From the NCBI GenBank assembly GCA_024752435.1, contig CP103022.1, forward strand, positions 806,001 through 870,000: a stretch of 64,000 bases of DNA. Direction: 5' to 3'. The notes beneath the pieces are model-generated. The model had not been told where the DNA came from. It ran no database searches and saw nothing but the letters and a program-made list of their open reading frames with translations. Made by a program: the position numbers and the translations under genes. Shown here piece after piece: positions 48,536 through 60,894 of this stretch; within the stretch, counting starts at the first letter, position 1; the number at the start of each line of letters is the position of its first letter. The stretch comes from Allantophomopsis cytisporea (taxonomy: Eukaryota; Ascomycota; Leotiomycetes; Phacidiales; Phacidiaceae).

Positions 48536-49515
48536 TTTGGGCGGTGGGGATGGGGTGTAGGGGTTTGAGAGTGGGCTTCTAAGCAGTGATTCTCGTGGGA
48601 CTTATTTTTATTTTGGTTGTGTTGCATTGGTGGTTGTTGTGGTTGTTGATTGTTGATTGTTGATTGTTGATTGATGTGGCTATTCTATGGGCGGTGGCTT
48701 GTGCTCTGCGAGTCCTGCTCGTCGTTGCTCGTTGTGCAGATCTAGAGATGCGGCGATGAGACTGACTGCCGCTCTTGCTTTCTGGCTCATGGAACATCAG
48801 CTCGTGTCGTGCGTTTAGATTGTGCGTGTGGCTGGCGTCAGCGATTGTGGTATGCACTTTCTGGTCTTGCCGCTGGCTAATGTCCTGGGGGTGATGTGGT
48901 TGCCGCCTACATTGTTGTATGTCTGTAGGCGCCGTCCATTTTATATTCCGGACCGATGCAGATGCCGATCCATCTCAGGTATTCATATCGACCCGTGCAT
49001 ATTGGGTCTGAGAACTTGGAAGTGTAGAGTATGACGGTGCATCTTCCACGTTTGATGGCGGTCAACGTGGTTATCTTGTTGATCATTGTGACTGAATGGA
49101 TTCTTCACCATACATGGGAGGAGCGTACCGCCTCACGATGAGTCCAGATGAGTTATCACGATGGATACCTGAGCATGGCCATGGGCATGGACAATGCACG
49201 TGACAAGAAGCATCAATTACCGGAGCGTGGTTGGTGATGGATGATGGCCTGTCAAATCAACGTCGATACCACGATCCTCCACCAGCCTCTCCTTTGTATG
49301 GGAGCGGCATCCATTGTATGTTCTGTGCGGCAACACTCCGGACATCAGGCGCAAATGCACCTACACAGCATGAAGACCGCTCATGACGCTCGTTTCAACA
49401 TTATTGCCATTTTCTCATGTGATTGGTAGCGGCACGGCCGCACACTCAGATGAGAAACAGAAACAGAAACAGAAACACAATCACTCACACCAACACACAG
49501 TTCAGGTACGCTGCA

Positions 49516-49545
49516 CTCAGGAACGCTCAGGAACGCTCAGGAACG
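49516..49545. repeat. 10-bp tandem repeat (ACTCAGGAACG type)
   Basis: Three tandem copies of CTCAGGAACG, nearly perfect. Confidence 0.8.
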
Positions 49546-50998
49546 AATGGGCCAGTAGCAACTCCACCACCATTAGCCTTTAAGGTAAGGTGGTGGGTAG
49601 CCACACCAATGACATCCTATGATTCCTACTGCCGTACCATGTACCTAGCCATGATACCTCCCTTCTTCTTCTTCTTCTTCTTCGTCTTCTTCTTCTTCGT
49701 CTTCTTCTTCACCGTACCCAAGTGCCATGGTAGGAAACGCTCGACCTTCAAACTCAAACTTCAACGCACTGCATACGTACTCAATCGATTACCTTCCTAT
49801 CCATCATCCACTTCAAATGGTAGAATCGCGCCAAACCCACTAGACTTCCCTTTGTGCAGATGCGAAGTGTCTCCATACGTACCACTACTTTCGCTACGCT
49901 CCATCCTCTTCCCTGTAAGCGACAGCGCTTGGTCGCAGCAACCAGGACCCCGTCCGAATGGGGAAGTTTAAGACTGTGGAGTTGAGTCGAGCGAGAGATG
50001 GCCAAGGCGTGTCTGTGTCTGTGTCTGTCTGTATCTCAACACACCCAAATTCATACCCTCAAAAGCCATACGCACCTCTCTCCCTCTCTCCCTCTCTCTC
50101 ATTGCTGTGTTCATTGACTCGAGTCCGTCCACGGATTCAAGGGACTCGAGTGCTTTCCAGCTCCTCCCCCCCTCGCCCCTCCCTCCTCCTCCACAAGCAA
50201 CAAGGTGATCCACAAATCCACCAGTGAAAATACTTATGGCGCGCGGCAGGGAACGCCGCTGGACGCCTCGGGTTTGGGTAGGTTGCCACAGAACCACGAT
50301 ATAGTAGGTAAGTAGGGTTTGTAGGGCTCCCTCGGGCCAGGGTTGGAGGGGGGGCGAGGGGGTCACCGAGGGATAGAGGCAGGCCGGACCCCTGGTGCAT
50401 TGGAACAGATACTGCCCCCTCTGCAGCTCTTCGAAACTCGCTACGTTGAGGATGTACATTGAATGGATGGATTTGTATGCGTGTATATGCGTACATGGAC
50501 AAAAGGATTATATGCAGTGAGATTCACCGAGAGCGTGCCTTGTGCTGATGATATTGGTATGCCGGTTAGTGGTCATGCTTTGATGATGCTTTGATGATTC
50601 ATTGACCAGAGGTGGGGAGTACAAGATGAGATGGGACAGATGATACTTTGCGCACTGTTACTGTAGATTCATAATAAGAACGACGAATTTGGCTCAACAT
50701 AGGTACGCAGCACAGCAGAATACGACGATATACGAGCCTTTACGATTGTACCTACCTACAGAGGTCCGGGTACGAAGTATGATAGTACATACATACCATT
50801 GTGGCCTGTCGAAGACTTCGAAGAGAGTATTGATATTCCTTTGTGACTACTAGGTATCTAGGCAAGGTAGAGATAATAAGAACAATCGACTGCGTAAGTG
50901 AAAGTTAAGTCGCTCTATCATTCGTATTGATTGATTGTATTTATGTAGACAAGCCTTTTGCGGGTCTATTCTATCCTATCGAGAGATTCTCACTTAAC

Positions 50999-51046
50999 CA
51001 CTTCCACTTCCACTTCCACTTCCACCACCACCACCACCACCACCAC
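50999..51046. repeat. (CCACTT)4-(CCA)8 compound microsatellite
   Basis: Hexanucleotide units run directly into CCA trinucleotides. Confidence 0.85.
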
Positions 51047-51364
51047 AATACCACCCCCCAGCTTTGGCCCTGTTCATGAATCCACTTCTCACAATCTAAG
51101 CACTTCGGAGACACTGCTAGGAGCCACTCAGCATCCTTTTGTCACCTAATCCAGCATAGAGCCAGCACTATCTCATCCCATCCCATAAGACAATCAATCT
51201 CAATCTCAAATTGCCCCGACAAACCCAATAGACTCGACCACTCAAACTAAACTACCTAACCAACTCACTCACTCTCTGTCTCTTCCTCGTTGTCGACGTC
51301 GTCGTCGCCTTCATTATACAATCGCCGACTTCATTTCTCTCCATTCCATACTACTGTCATTCAT

Positions 51365-51392
51365 TCACTCACTCACTCACTCACTCACTCAC
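51365..51392. repeat. (ACTC)7 tetranucleotide repeat
   Basis: About seven perfect tandem units in the upstream region of the Kch1-type gene. Confidence 0.9.
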
Positions 51393-52198
51393 TTCCGATA
51401 CTCAAATCCACTCTTTCAACTCCTCCTCATACCATACTCACACATCGCCAAGCCGTTCTTTCGAACGCATCAACCATTCTTGCTTTACTCATAGAAGTGC
51501 ATCATTCATTCTACGTGCGACTTGGCCGAACTCGTCCCATTGTTTTTGGGTCTCACTCGAACGCATTGCGCTCCTGAATCCTTCCCCATTACTCCATCCG
51601 CTACGATCGGCATACAGTAAAAGACCCAGCTTGCGACGTCAGCCCTGTATTCTCAATTCCGACGAAAGTTCAAAAGGGCAGATCAAACAGTGCAGCACCT
51701 CTCAACCCATCCGCGCGCGCGCGCTTTTGTGACACTTGCATAGGCAAAGACGAACACCGCACCCGCCCCCCCACCAGAATAGGTCGAGTGGACAATGCAA
51801 AGCCAACAATAGCAACTCCTACAGTACAGTACAGTACAGTGCAGTAAAGCGAAACTGCAAACTCCACGCTCTTTACCCTACCTTGCACCCAATCCATTCT
51901 TTTACGAAAGAACAATAAAACTTCTGCGATATCATCCTCTATCATCAATCAATATACACACAGTCGATACCCGCAGGCGGAAGAACGACTCGTGTTGAAG
52001 TTCAATTGATTGCGGAGGGAAAAGAAAGGACAGTACCCGCCACAATCACATTCCTCACGATTATACACGACACACTCATTCGGCACCTTTCAAATTCCCG
52101 CCGTCCTTTTTAAAAACCTTTACAATTTCTAAAATAGAATCTCTTTTCAAGTCGGCTGCGCCGATTCTTTTCTACTATACTAATAAATCATTCTCAAA

Positions 52199-54671
52199 AT
52201 GGGTTGTTCTGGACGTACCAAGTACGAGGATATCAAGGCCGAGCAGAAATGGGACTTCATTGTGAGACTTCGTCCTGCCCCGAGTGTCAATTGATAAGAT
52301 CAACAAACTAATGATATCATAGAGTTTGAACGACTTCAAATCGACGTCTTGTTTTACTCCTCTTGCTTACGCATATCTTTACATTTCCCTCACCATTTCT
52401 GTTGCTGTCTATGGTGTTGATACCTTCACTGCCGTCAATCTTCTCGCCTTCGATCGTTGGTCTGGTGAAATCAGCCCTGCCATTCCATTCAAGATCTCCA
52501 AATGGATCTTCTCTATCTGCATTATCGCCTCCTGGGCCAATCTTGGTTTTGAATATATTCGCGCAATTCGTGTCATGAGAAGAGGGGCCGTCGCCGAAAG
52601 CTACCTTGATTCCTTAGCCGTACGACTTCAATGCATCCGGCCTGGACAAACCGGACGTGGATGGAGACGCTTCCTCGTATTCGCTGAGTTGACGAAGAGT
52701 AAAAAGGGAGCAGAATATGTTGCGCTTTTCACATATTTCTCCTTTCAATCTTGGTTCCGTGTTATCTTCTGCTCAGGTCCCCGACAGGTTGTTAACGGAT
52801 TCACTCTCTACTCGGTCTTCAAGGCAAAACTTGGCTCTGATGATGGCACGGACGTTGGGTCATCAATTGTTACTTTCTTCAAAAACCTTGAAACCCTTGC
52901 GGAGGCTGATCATCAGCAAGCTGTTGTCTTGTCTGGCATGATTTTCACGTGTTTCATTTGGATATTCGCTTCCCTCAGTCTTTTTGTGGCCATGCTCATG
53001 TACATCTTCTTCCTCTGGCACTATATCCCGAATCATGATAATGGATTGAGCGGGTACTGCGAGCGCAAGATTAATGGTCGACTTACCAAGATCGTTAGTG
53101 CTAAGGTCAACAAAGCTATTGAGGAGGAAGAAAGGAAGAAGAAAAAGGCAATTGAAAAGGCTGCCAAGAAGGGAGAAAAGATTGCCGAAGGACGACAGGC
53201 CACTCTACCGACGTTATTCGATCCAAAGGGCGATGATAAGCTACCAAGTATACCGCAGCTCGGAAGAACCGACACCATGGCCACGCTTCCTGCATACTCA
53301 TCGAGACCAAACACTCCTGGCGGATCGCAGCAGCCAACGCTTCCAGCCATGGAGCTCGCATCCCTCGATCAAAAGAGACCATATATGTCTCGAAATGGCA
53401 CTCAAACCTCGGCGATGTCCGACGCAAGCTACGCATCTAACGCACCGCTTATGGCTGGAGCACAAGACATGGGCTACGGACGATCCGGCTCTCCAGTTCC
53501 ATCACTCCCACCCCTCGACACCTCGTACTTCCCACCAATGCAACGCACCAACACAGGCCTTTCGACAGCATCCAACAACTGGCAGCAAACAACCTCGCCC
53601 GAGCCAATGCCATCTGCTGGTCCTATGGGTCCTCCAAGAACTCTGACGAACACTCCATACTCGCAGAGCCCATCTCAGTATGGCGATGGCTCCCAAGGTC
53701 GTCAGACCCCTGGTGGTTTCAATGGTCGTACTGATTCGCCCATGGGCAGAATGCAGACTCCTGGTCCTGGCCTTTCGATGGGTTCGCATAATGGAAGAAA
53801 TACCCCTGGTGCTGGAATGGGATCGCAGAATGGCCGTAACACTCCAGGTGCTGGACAAGATCCCTATGGTAGAACTACTCCAGCTCCCAGCGTGGACTCG
53901 TATGGTCGCCCACTGCCACGTCAGGTTGGAGAACAGAGTGGCCGTTCAACTCCCGGTGGACGCCCACCATTCGCTCCCGGCTCAGGTTCCGAGATGGGTC
54001 GATCAAGTCCCGCACCCGGCTCCGTCATGGGCCGTGGCGGTCCTCTGCCAGGTGGCCCATCTTCAGACCCAATGATGGGACGAAACAGCCCTGCATTAGG
54101 CCTCGACTTGGGTCTGGGTCGCAACAGTCCTGCCCCAGGTCAAGAAACAGGCCGCTCATCTCCCTCCCCAAGCACCCGCTTCCCAGTCAATCCGAACAGT
54201 GCTGGTCCACAGAGAACTTACACCCCTTTCACAAACAATAATGCTCAACCTCCACCCCCAGAGCGCTCTTACACAGCATTTTCCGCCAATGGCCCTGCAC
54301 AATCAGAGCGTACCTTCTCCCCATTCAACCCTAACCTGCAAATGCGCAGCGCCTCAGCCGCACCTGGCGGTCCAGGTGGTCCACCACAGGAGAGAAGCTT
54401 CGGCCCACCAGCCCGCAATTTTACAGCCCCAATAGCATCTGCCGACTCCGAGAATTACTTTGCCGCTGCAGGACAAGCTATTCCTATGAGGTCGAATACA
54501 CCCCAAGGTCCTTCGGGCCTGGGTCAGGATAGAGCCATGTCACCACCCGATACTTACGGGAGAGACGTCGAGGCTCAGAGGGGCCCGAGTCGCGGCCCAC
54601 CGGGCGGATTTGTACCAAATCGTGCTGCGAATGATAGTCCCTTCCAGGCTTATAGACCAAATAACTATTAG
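52199..54671 (+). CDS. KCH1: Low-affinity K+ transporter, Kch1/Prm6 family
   Basis: Two exons, 52199-52261 and 52323-54671, give 803 residues. Exon 1 encodes MGCSGRTKYEDIKAEQKWDF, the family start; the second frame alone has no ATG there. Membrane segments follow at TPLAYAYLYISLTISVAVYG, FKISKWIFSICIIASWANLG, GAEYVALFTYFSFQSW and MIFTCFIWIFASLSLFVAML. A DNGLSGYCERKINGRL motif and a Lys/Glu helix come next. Fungal Kch1 proteins mediate K+ influx that activates calcium channels during mating or stress; this role is inferred. From about residue 450 the tail is a disordered array of GRxTPG and GRSSPAPG-like repeats, longer than in yeast Kch1. The MGC start could be lipid-modified. Confidence 0.88.
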
Positions 54672-57600
54672 TAATTTGTGTTGATGATTGGGGGTTGGGG
54701 ATGGGAGGTTGTAGGGGGGACTTGTATTATAACAGCTAAAGCGGTCGAAATGGAAGGGAATAAAGAGTTGGTTTTTACTAAGTAATGATGCCTTTGGATG
54801 TACTGGTGTATTCTTCTTTTGTCTTTCTGTGTTTACCTTCATGAGTGTGAGCGATTTAGGAGTTCTCTTTTCTTTTCTTAGTCGTTGAAATTTTCCTTTC
54901 TGTTGTGGTTGGTTGGATGTAACGATGAGAGATGGGCGTTCTTCTCACTCTTCTCCCTGAGTATGTGGAGGGCTTCTGCATTGGACTACGGAAGGTGGTG
55001 GTCGTGGTTGTTGGCTGGGTGTTTTCGCAAGTGCATTTGAGGGTTTGTGCTTGGCTAGAAGGAAGAAGTACTTAGTTTTTATGATTGACACCAATAAGAG
55101 ATTTTTGAAGAGGATTGAGGTTAACTTGTGTGGCTGTGAACTTTTTTGGCAGTGAAATTCTTTTGCTGTTTCTTGCATTTGTTGGTAAGTTTGAGAGGGG
55201 ACTTTGCTTCGAGGATTGGTTATAGTTGAATGTTGAGGGGCGGAATCGGTATTCTGGATGTGATGGTTGAATACAGATGCTGCATACTTGGCATATGTAA
55301 AGCGGTTTGCAAGTGGGCTTCTGGTCTGTGAGATCTTGAGTATCGAGGAACTTCTACTATGTGGAACAGGTATATAAATAACGTTTTGACCACTGAGCTT
55401 GTGTCTACTATCACTGCAACATGGCGACCAAGTTATGTTATGCTGGGATTGGAGCCAGCATCCCCTCATATACCCGATGGGCACATCTCATCATTCTCCT
55501 TTTCGTCATCATTCAACATCTCCTCATCATTCCTATTATGACTATCCCAATCTCATCTTGCGGTCGGTGAGAGAACGTCTGCCAAATAGTTGAGTGGAAG
55601 GTCACTCGGAGCTAGAACTCTGATGATATTCCTTCACTGGAGAAGATGGGATATATACTAATATGACGCTTGGGAATCCCTCACACTAACTAGAACTCAT
55701 TGCGTTTGGTCTTGGAAATCACATCGTTGGAAGACGTATCGAGTATGTCTTTTGGGAGCTCTCGATGTTTTCATACGTATTATCATATTTGTTATCAGAG
55801 CTTGTATTGTACTTCATGACTCTTGTGTAAAAACACCTCCAACTCTTCGTATGATGACTCCTGCCGTTATCTATAGAAGGTCTGTAGGTATGCAAGCGAT
55901 CATCTGCAGCGTAGTATTCGGGAGAGTATGGAGACTGTGTGTCATGGAGGTCTTTGCTAGTGGCCGAGAACGTTGGTATGGGTTTGTCCCACCTCACCTA
56001 GTCATCAGCGTTATAGCTCTCGTCACTGTTTTGGATCTTGTTAGTATTAGTGCAGAACATGGTGGACTCACCCATGGTGTTTTTGGTATGCTTTGGTAGT
56101 GGAGCCTGGAGATCAGCCAAGCTAATAGCATCGATTTGTACTGGTTTCAGGCTCCTGCAAATTCTCCAAGTCGCTCTTCGTTTTCCGCGGCTTTAGATAC
56201 TGAGATCTCAGAAGCAATAAACCAAACATTTGTGTGGATGATGACCTGCTATAGGTGGTTGAGATTCAAGTACATATGTTTGACTCGCTATTGTGGTTAT
56301 ATGTATGCCATTGTGATCTGGATCAAGTCAATGTGCACTCTTATTCTTAGCGGAAAATCAGGGTGGTTTTTCACAAACAACAGAGGATCCTTCGCATGTT
56401 GTTGAGTAGCTGAGCATCTATGTTCCATTGTATGCATATCTTGGGACTTTTAATGTGAGCTTATTGAGGTAGGTCTTGACTGTCAAGTGCCTTGTCGAGC
56501 AGGTATATATATCGACCACACTTCTATCACTCAATTTCTACCTGTGACATCACGTATCATGAATTAACCCCTGTTATTTGATAAGTAGGCTTTGGGGACG
56601 TAACGGGCGGCATTACTGCTTCATACAAAGAAAGTGTTAGTTGTTGCTTCTTCCGTCGAGGAGCTTAGTCTATATGCTTGGTGTATACAAAATCCACAAA
56701 TCTCTTGCACACAGAACGGAAGCACAGCTGACCAGTATTTGATTTGAAATGAGGCTACCAATCATAGGTGATGTTCTTGCTATATTTTCATATAAATATT
56801 GTAACTTCCTTAAGGGGTAAATGTTTCGGATATGCAGGTCCTTGTAGATGCGGAGCTGTAGACTACGCGTATAGGCCACACCTCATTTTCTCTCTCTACA
56901 AATTCCAGCCGTTCGTCAATAACCCTCACACGATTCATCTAGTTTGTCAGATTTAGTATCAACGGGAATTTCTACGTTCAAGGATTCATCACAATCCTGA
57001 TTATCATCATCATCCCTCTTTTCGTCGCCGTTCAATAGCCGTGCAAGCATCGCCATCACCATGTTTCCCTTACCCTTGCAGGGAAACTGACCATATTTGG
57101 TCACGATACTTTGTGTAGAATTGCTACTAAATGTCTCTTGACAGAAGACCAAGTCTTTATTTAGGACCAGAGCTCAGAGCATTCACAAAAATGGTAACAA
57201 TTTAATAATCGACTAAAAAGCCATAGTGTTTGTCACCCCATCACGACGGAAGGCGATATCCCATGCATTCTCTCTCTTTATATGAATGGTGGTAGATGCC
57301 ATGGGGCTAGGTTTGGAAGTAGTAGATGGACGTGATTGAGAAAGGAGTTCAAGAGGACGGGGTTGATGTCCATAATGGTATGATACTGCAGGTCTTGATA
57401 CGTCAACTTTCATTTAGCGCAGATTATTGCACTGCTGGATAGACTGGAGTGTTCCACGGGGATTGAGCTGGGAATGGATTGTTGAGATACTACTGATCCT
57501 CGGTGGAAATTGTCGTATGAGTTGCATTCTGATATGCTAGAGGAAGAGAATAGGCTTAAAATGCGTTGCTAATAGGTTACAAGCCTACTTCTCGCTCTTC

Positions 57601-58267
57601 TTAGTAATATCAATCCAGGAGCTATCGTTCTATGACTGAAAGCCTGGCAAGTTTTATTCTCTACGTTTATATCTGACCCCAAACATATCATCACAATTCG
57701 CTCCGTTGTCATCGATGTGTATCTAATCAACTTGCTTCAATACTCACAACCCCATCATTTGATCTCTCAAAAACTAACTCAACAGCTCATCTCTGAGCCA
57801 AATCACATAGGGGTGAAATAAAGTTATCTCAAGCTATATTGTCCTGATTAAGGGTTGGGGTGAGAAGATTGGAATTTGTCAATAGGTAGATTCCTACCTT
57901 TTCTGGACGTAATCAGGATCAGTACGAAAGATTTCCTTATAGGCAGCATAATACTTAACAGGCCTCATGTGGTTGTATCTAACGATGGAAGTTAGAAAGT
58001 CGATTGCTGAAACTGGAGGGAGCCAAAAGCAAAGAGGTGATGGCGTAATTATTGCCATTTCACCGGGATGATAAACGTGTCCTATCTATAAGCTGCGTTG
58101 ACGGCATTACATTCTCAATCATTCTCAGATAGTACATGACACATCAAACAAGAGATATGATACATCATGAAGAACTTCGTAACTCTTATTATACAGAGCT
58201 CTAATCTGCAAACTGTGCTGATATTGCCCAACTTCTCCCTAACACGTCCTCCAAGTCTTGAATACAA
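54672..58267. other. Gene-poor region with weak coding-like frames on the minus strand
   Basis: 3.6 kb without a gene I can model. Minus-strand frames at 55719-55997, 56916-57152 and 57213-57413 are hydrophilic and read more like protein than random sequence, but they lack family motifs and clean splice links. The rest is AT-rich. Confidence 0.4.
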
Positions 58268-59760
58268 TCAAGCATAGAGCGAGATGACATCCTTCTTCTT
58301 TGCTTGAACCTCCGCGATTGCATCAACGTAATGTTCGTGAGAGATCTTGTTCTTGCCCAATCTCAGAGCAATCATACCAGCTTCAACACATACAGCCTTC
58401 AGTTGCGCACCACCAAACTCATCTGTACTTCTAGCAAGTTCGGGCCAGTTAACAGCATCATCAACAGTCATCTTTCTGCTATGAATCTTGAGAATCTGTG
58501 CTCTGGCCTCCTCATTTGGAAGTGGGAACTCAATCTTTCTGTCCAAACGACCAGATCGAAGAAGTGCAGGATCGAGAACATCAATTCTGTTAGTAGCTGC
58601 CAAGACCTTAATGCGGTCATCAGATGCGAAACCATCCAGTTGGTTGAGAAGCTCCAACATAGTTCTTTGGACTTCTCTGTCACCACTCTTGTCACTGTCG
58701 AATCGCTTGGTTCCAACGGCATCAAGCTCATCAATGAAGATAATAGCTGGTGCCTTCTCCTTCGCAAGTGCGAAACAGTCACGTACAAGCTTAGCACCAT
58801 CTCCAATAAACATCTGGACAAGTTGTGGTCCAGCAAGTTTGAGGAAGGTAGCGTCGGTCTGCGCAGCACAAGCACGTGCAAGAAGAGTCTTACCCGTACC
58901 TGGAGGACCGTACATGAGTGCTCCTACAAAAGATGAGTAAGGTTTTATAAGGTGTTCAATGTTGCAGACATACCCTTCGGTGCCTTGATACCAATCTTCT
59001 TGAAACGCTCAGACTCCTTCATAGGCCAGACGATAGCTTCTACAAGCTCTTCAATCTGTTTATCCAAACCTCCAACATCAGTGTACTTCTCCGTTGGCTT
59101 CTCGTCAACTTCCATAGCCTTAACTCTGCTGTCGTATTCGGCTGGAAGGGTATCGAGCACCAAATATGAATCTTTGTTTACACCAATAAGATCGCCTGGC
59201 TTAAGCTTCTCTGGGTCGACAAGACCAATGAGTGGTAAAAAGATGGTCTGTCTTGTTGAAGTCTTGATGACAGCGGACTTTCCAACTCGTGTAGCATCAA
59301 GGTCAATGTTGGCACCCTCCTCTGCGGATTCGGCGGTTGGATCGAGATCCAGAAGTTCAACGACGTTTCCAACGAGATATGGTAATTGTCTAGATGATAT
59401 TAGCTTATGGCTATACCGATAGGTGCTGTTCGTGGCCTACCTGTTATTCTCAATCTTGTCCAAATTGTCCTTGATCTTTTCTCCCATCGCAGCCTTCTCG
59501 TGTGACAATCGTTGGTATTCGCTCTTCATGATCTTCGAATCGTTCTCCAGTAGCCGCCTCCGTGTGAGAATATCTTGTGTGCTTAGGCTGTAGAGTTCCT
59601 CATCTAATGGGTCTTCCTCCTTCTCTTCCTCCTTATCGGGTTGGGCATCCTTCATCTCCGCATCTCCAATGTTTGATGGCTTCTTGTCCTTGTCGCCATC
59701 GTCCTTCTTGTCTTCCTTGCGCTCACGCTCAAGATCATCGAGATCTTCTAAGGTAGACAT
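58268..59760 (-). CDS. RPT5: 26S proteasome regulatory ATPase Rpt5 (subunit 6A)
   Basis: Three exons, 59760-59441, 59389-58974 and 58923-58268, give 463 residues. Rpt5 is one of six AAA ATPases that form the base ring of the 19S particle and unfold substrates for the 20S core. An N-terminal charged coiled coil runs through about residue 105, then an OB domain with GNVVELLDL. The Walker A motif GPPGTGKT has its Lys at about 257, followed by Walker B IIFIDELDAVGTKR and the arginine-finger region LLRSGRLDRKIEFP. The protein ends LYA, a hydrophobic-Tyr-X (HbYX) tail that docks in the 20S alpha ring, as expected for Rpt5. Intron 2 splits the GIKAPKG-ALMYGPP loop just before Walker A. Confidence 0.96.
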
Positions 59761-60894
59761 GATGGCGTGATGTTCTTGGAGAGTTTATATGGGATTGTTC
59801 GGGTGAAGAGGATGCTGGGGTTTGGTAGTGCGTGATATGTTGATGAAAGAGTGGTTGTGAGGGTAATGTTGATATGATGGAGCTGCTCTATCTACAGTAC
59901 ATACGTAGAGCTTCCACATGAGCTTAATGATGGAAGCGAGCCGCGTCTTCGCGTATGCCTTGAAACCTGATAATCATTATTTGAGCCTGAGGCTGCTGAC
60001 AAATTCACCGTCGACACTTCAGCCTTAGCGTGCCAGCGTGCAAGTCAGCTTAATAGATTCCCTCAGTTTCCCAACGTCTTTCCTCCCCAACTCCGCAACA
60101 TCACGCTCGCTGCCCATCAAGAAGGACGTCAAAACCATCGCATTCAATCCACAAAGTTGCCGGTCACTTTCCAGCGATTCTACAGACACCTTCGACGACA
60201 ATTCTACGTTCTGCGAAGACACAAGCCTTCACGGACGCCTTTACTGGTTCAGAACGGTCGGAAGGCAGCAGCGCACCTCATTTTGACCCGAAGATATCGT
60301 CTTCAATCGATTAGTAAATCAATCGCCACCTTGAAATACTACTCTCTGAACTTCTGGATACATTTGCGACTCGTCGCATTCAAAAAGGTAAACCATTAGA
60401 TAGACATACAATTCAAACTACTGTCAGCGTCGCATATTTTGGCCGCTGCTGAGTCTTCGCGGACTGCAAGTCCATCTTCATGCGATTCACATCAGTCATT
60501 TGGCATCTCTGTCCTGTATCATAGCGAAAGCTGATGCACGCAAGATCCCTTGGCTGACCCTGAATCTTTAGTGACAGTCAAAGAACCGCAGCACTCAGGT
60601 GCCACGATCTCCGCGACCTCAAGTCACAATTTGCTCAACGAGTCGATATTATCGACGACCGCTTGAATAAAGTGCGTTTTTATACTCTTCAATCTTAACA
60701 CCGCCAAACTGCATTCTCCACTATTCGTAAAGCTTTCTACGAAAACCCTTTGTCACAAACCTACCCGCGATCTAAGAACGCGTTACCTGGTCACAAAGAA
60801 GAAGCAGTCACTTCCACCTCGAAAGATATCTCCACGTAAAGTCCTCAGCGGCGACAGAAACATCTACGTACCCAGACCATACAAAGTCAAGAAG
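59761..60894. promoter_or_regulatory. Divergent promoter region of RPT5 and TFIIB
   Basis: 1.1 kb between two divergently transcribed starts. No TGGCAAA-type PACE element was noticed in reading. Plus-strand frames at 60038-60399 have no family character. The TFIIB 5' leader probably begins in the last few hundred bases. Confidence 0.4.

Larger units (their letters stand above)
48536..52198. other. Gene-poor region and long upstream leader of the Kch1 gene
   Basis: No supported gene in 3.6 kb. Simple repeats are frequent: TTGATTG units at 48644-48674, AACAGA at 49454-49476, a 10-bp GCTCAGGAAC unit at 49516-49545, TTC at 49671-49710, CCACTT then CCA at 50999-51046, ACTC at 51365-51392 and ACAGT at 51821-51845. 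The last 900 bp are pyrimidine- and CA-rich on the plus strand, typical of long 5' leaders of highly regulated fungal membrane-protein genes. Confidence 0.45.

Noticed and set aside
54945..55484. 179-codon minus-strand frame downstream of Kch1
   Set aside because: Random composition, no splice support or motif, and in AT-rich 3' flank.
60038..60399. Plus-strand frames in the RPT5/TFIIB divergent region
   Set aside because: Two overlapping frames of similar quality, no motif, no splice link to TFIIB.
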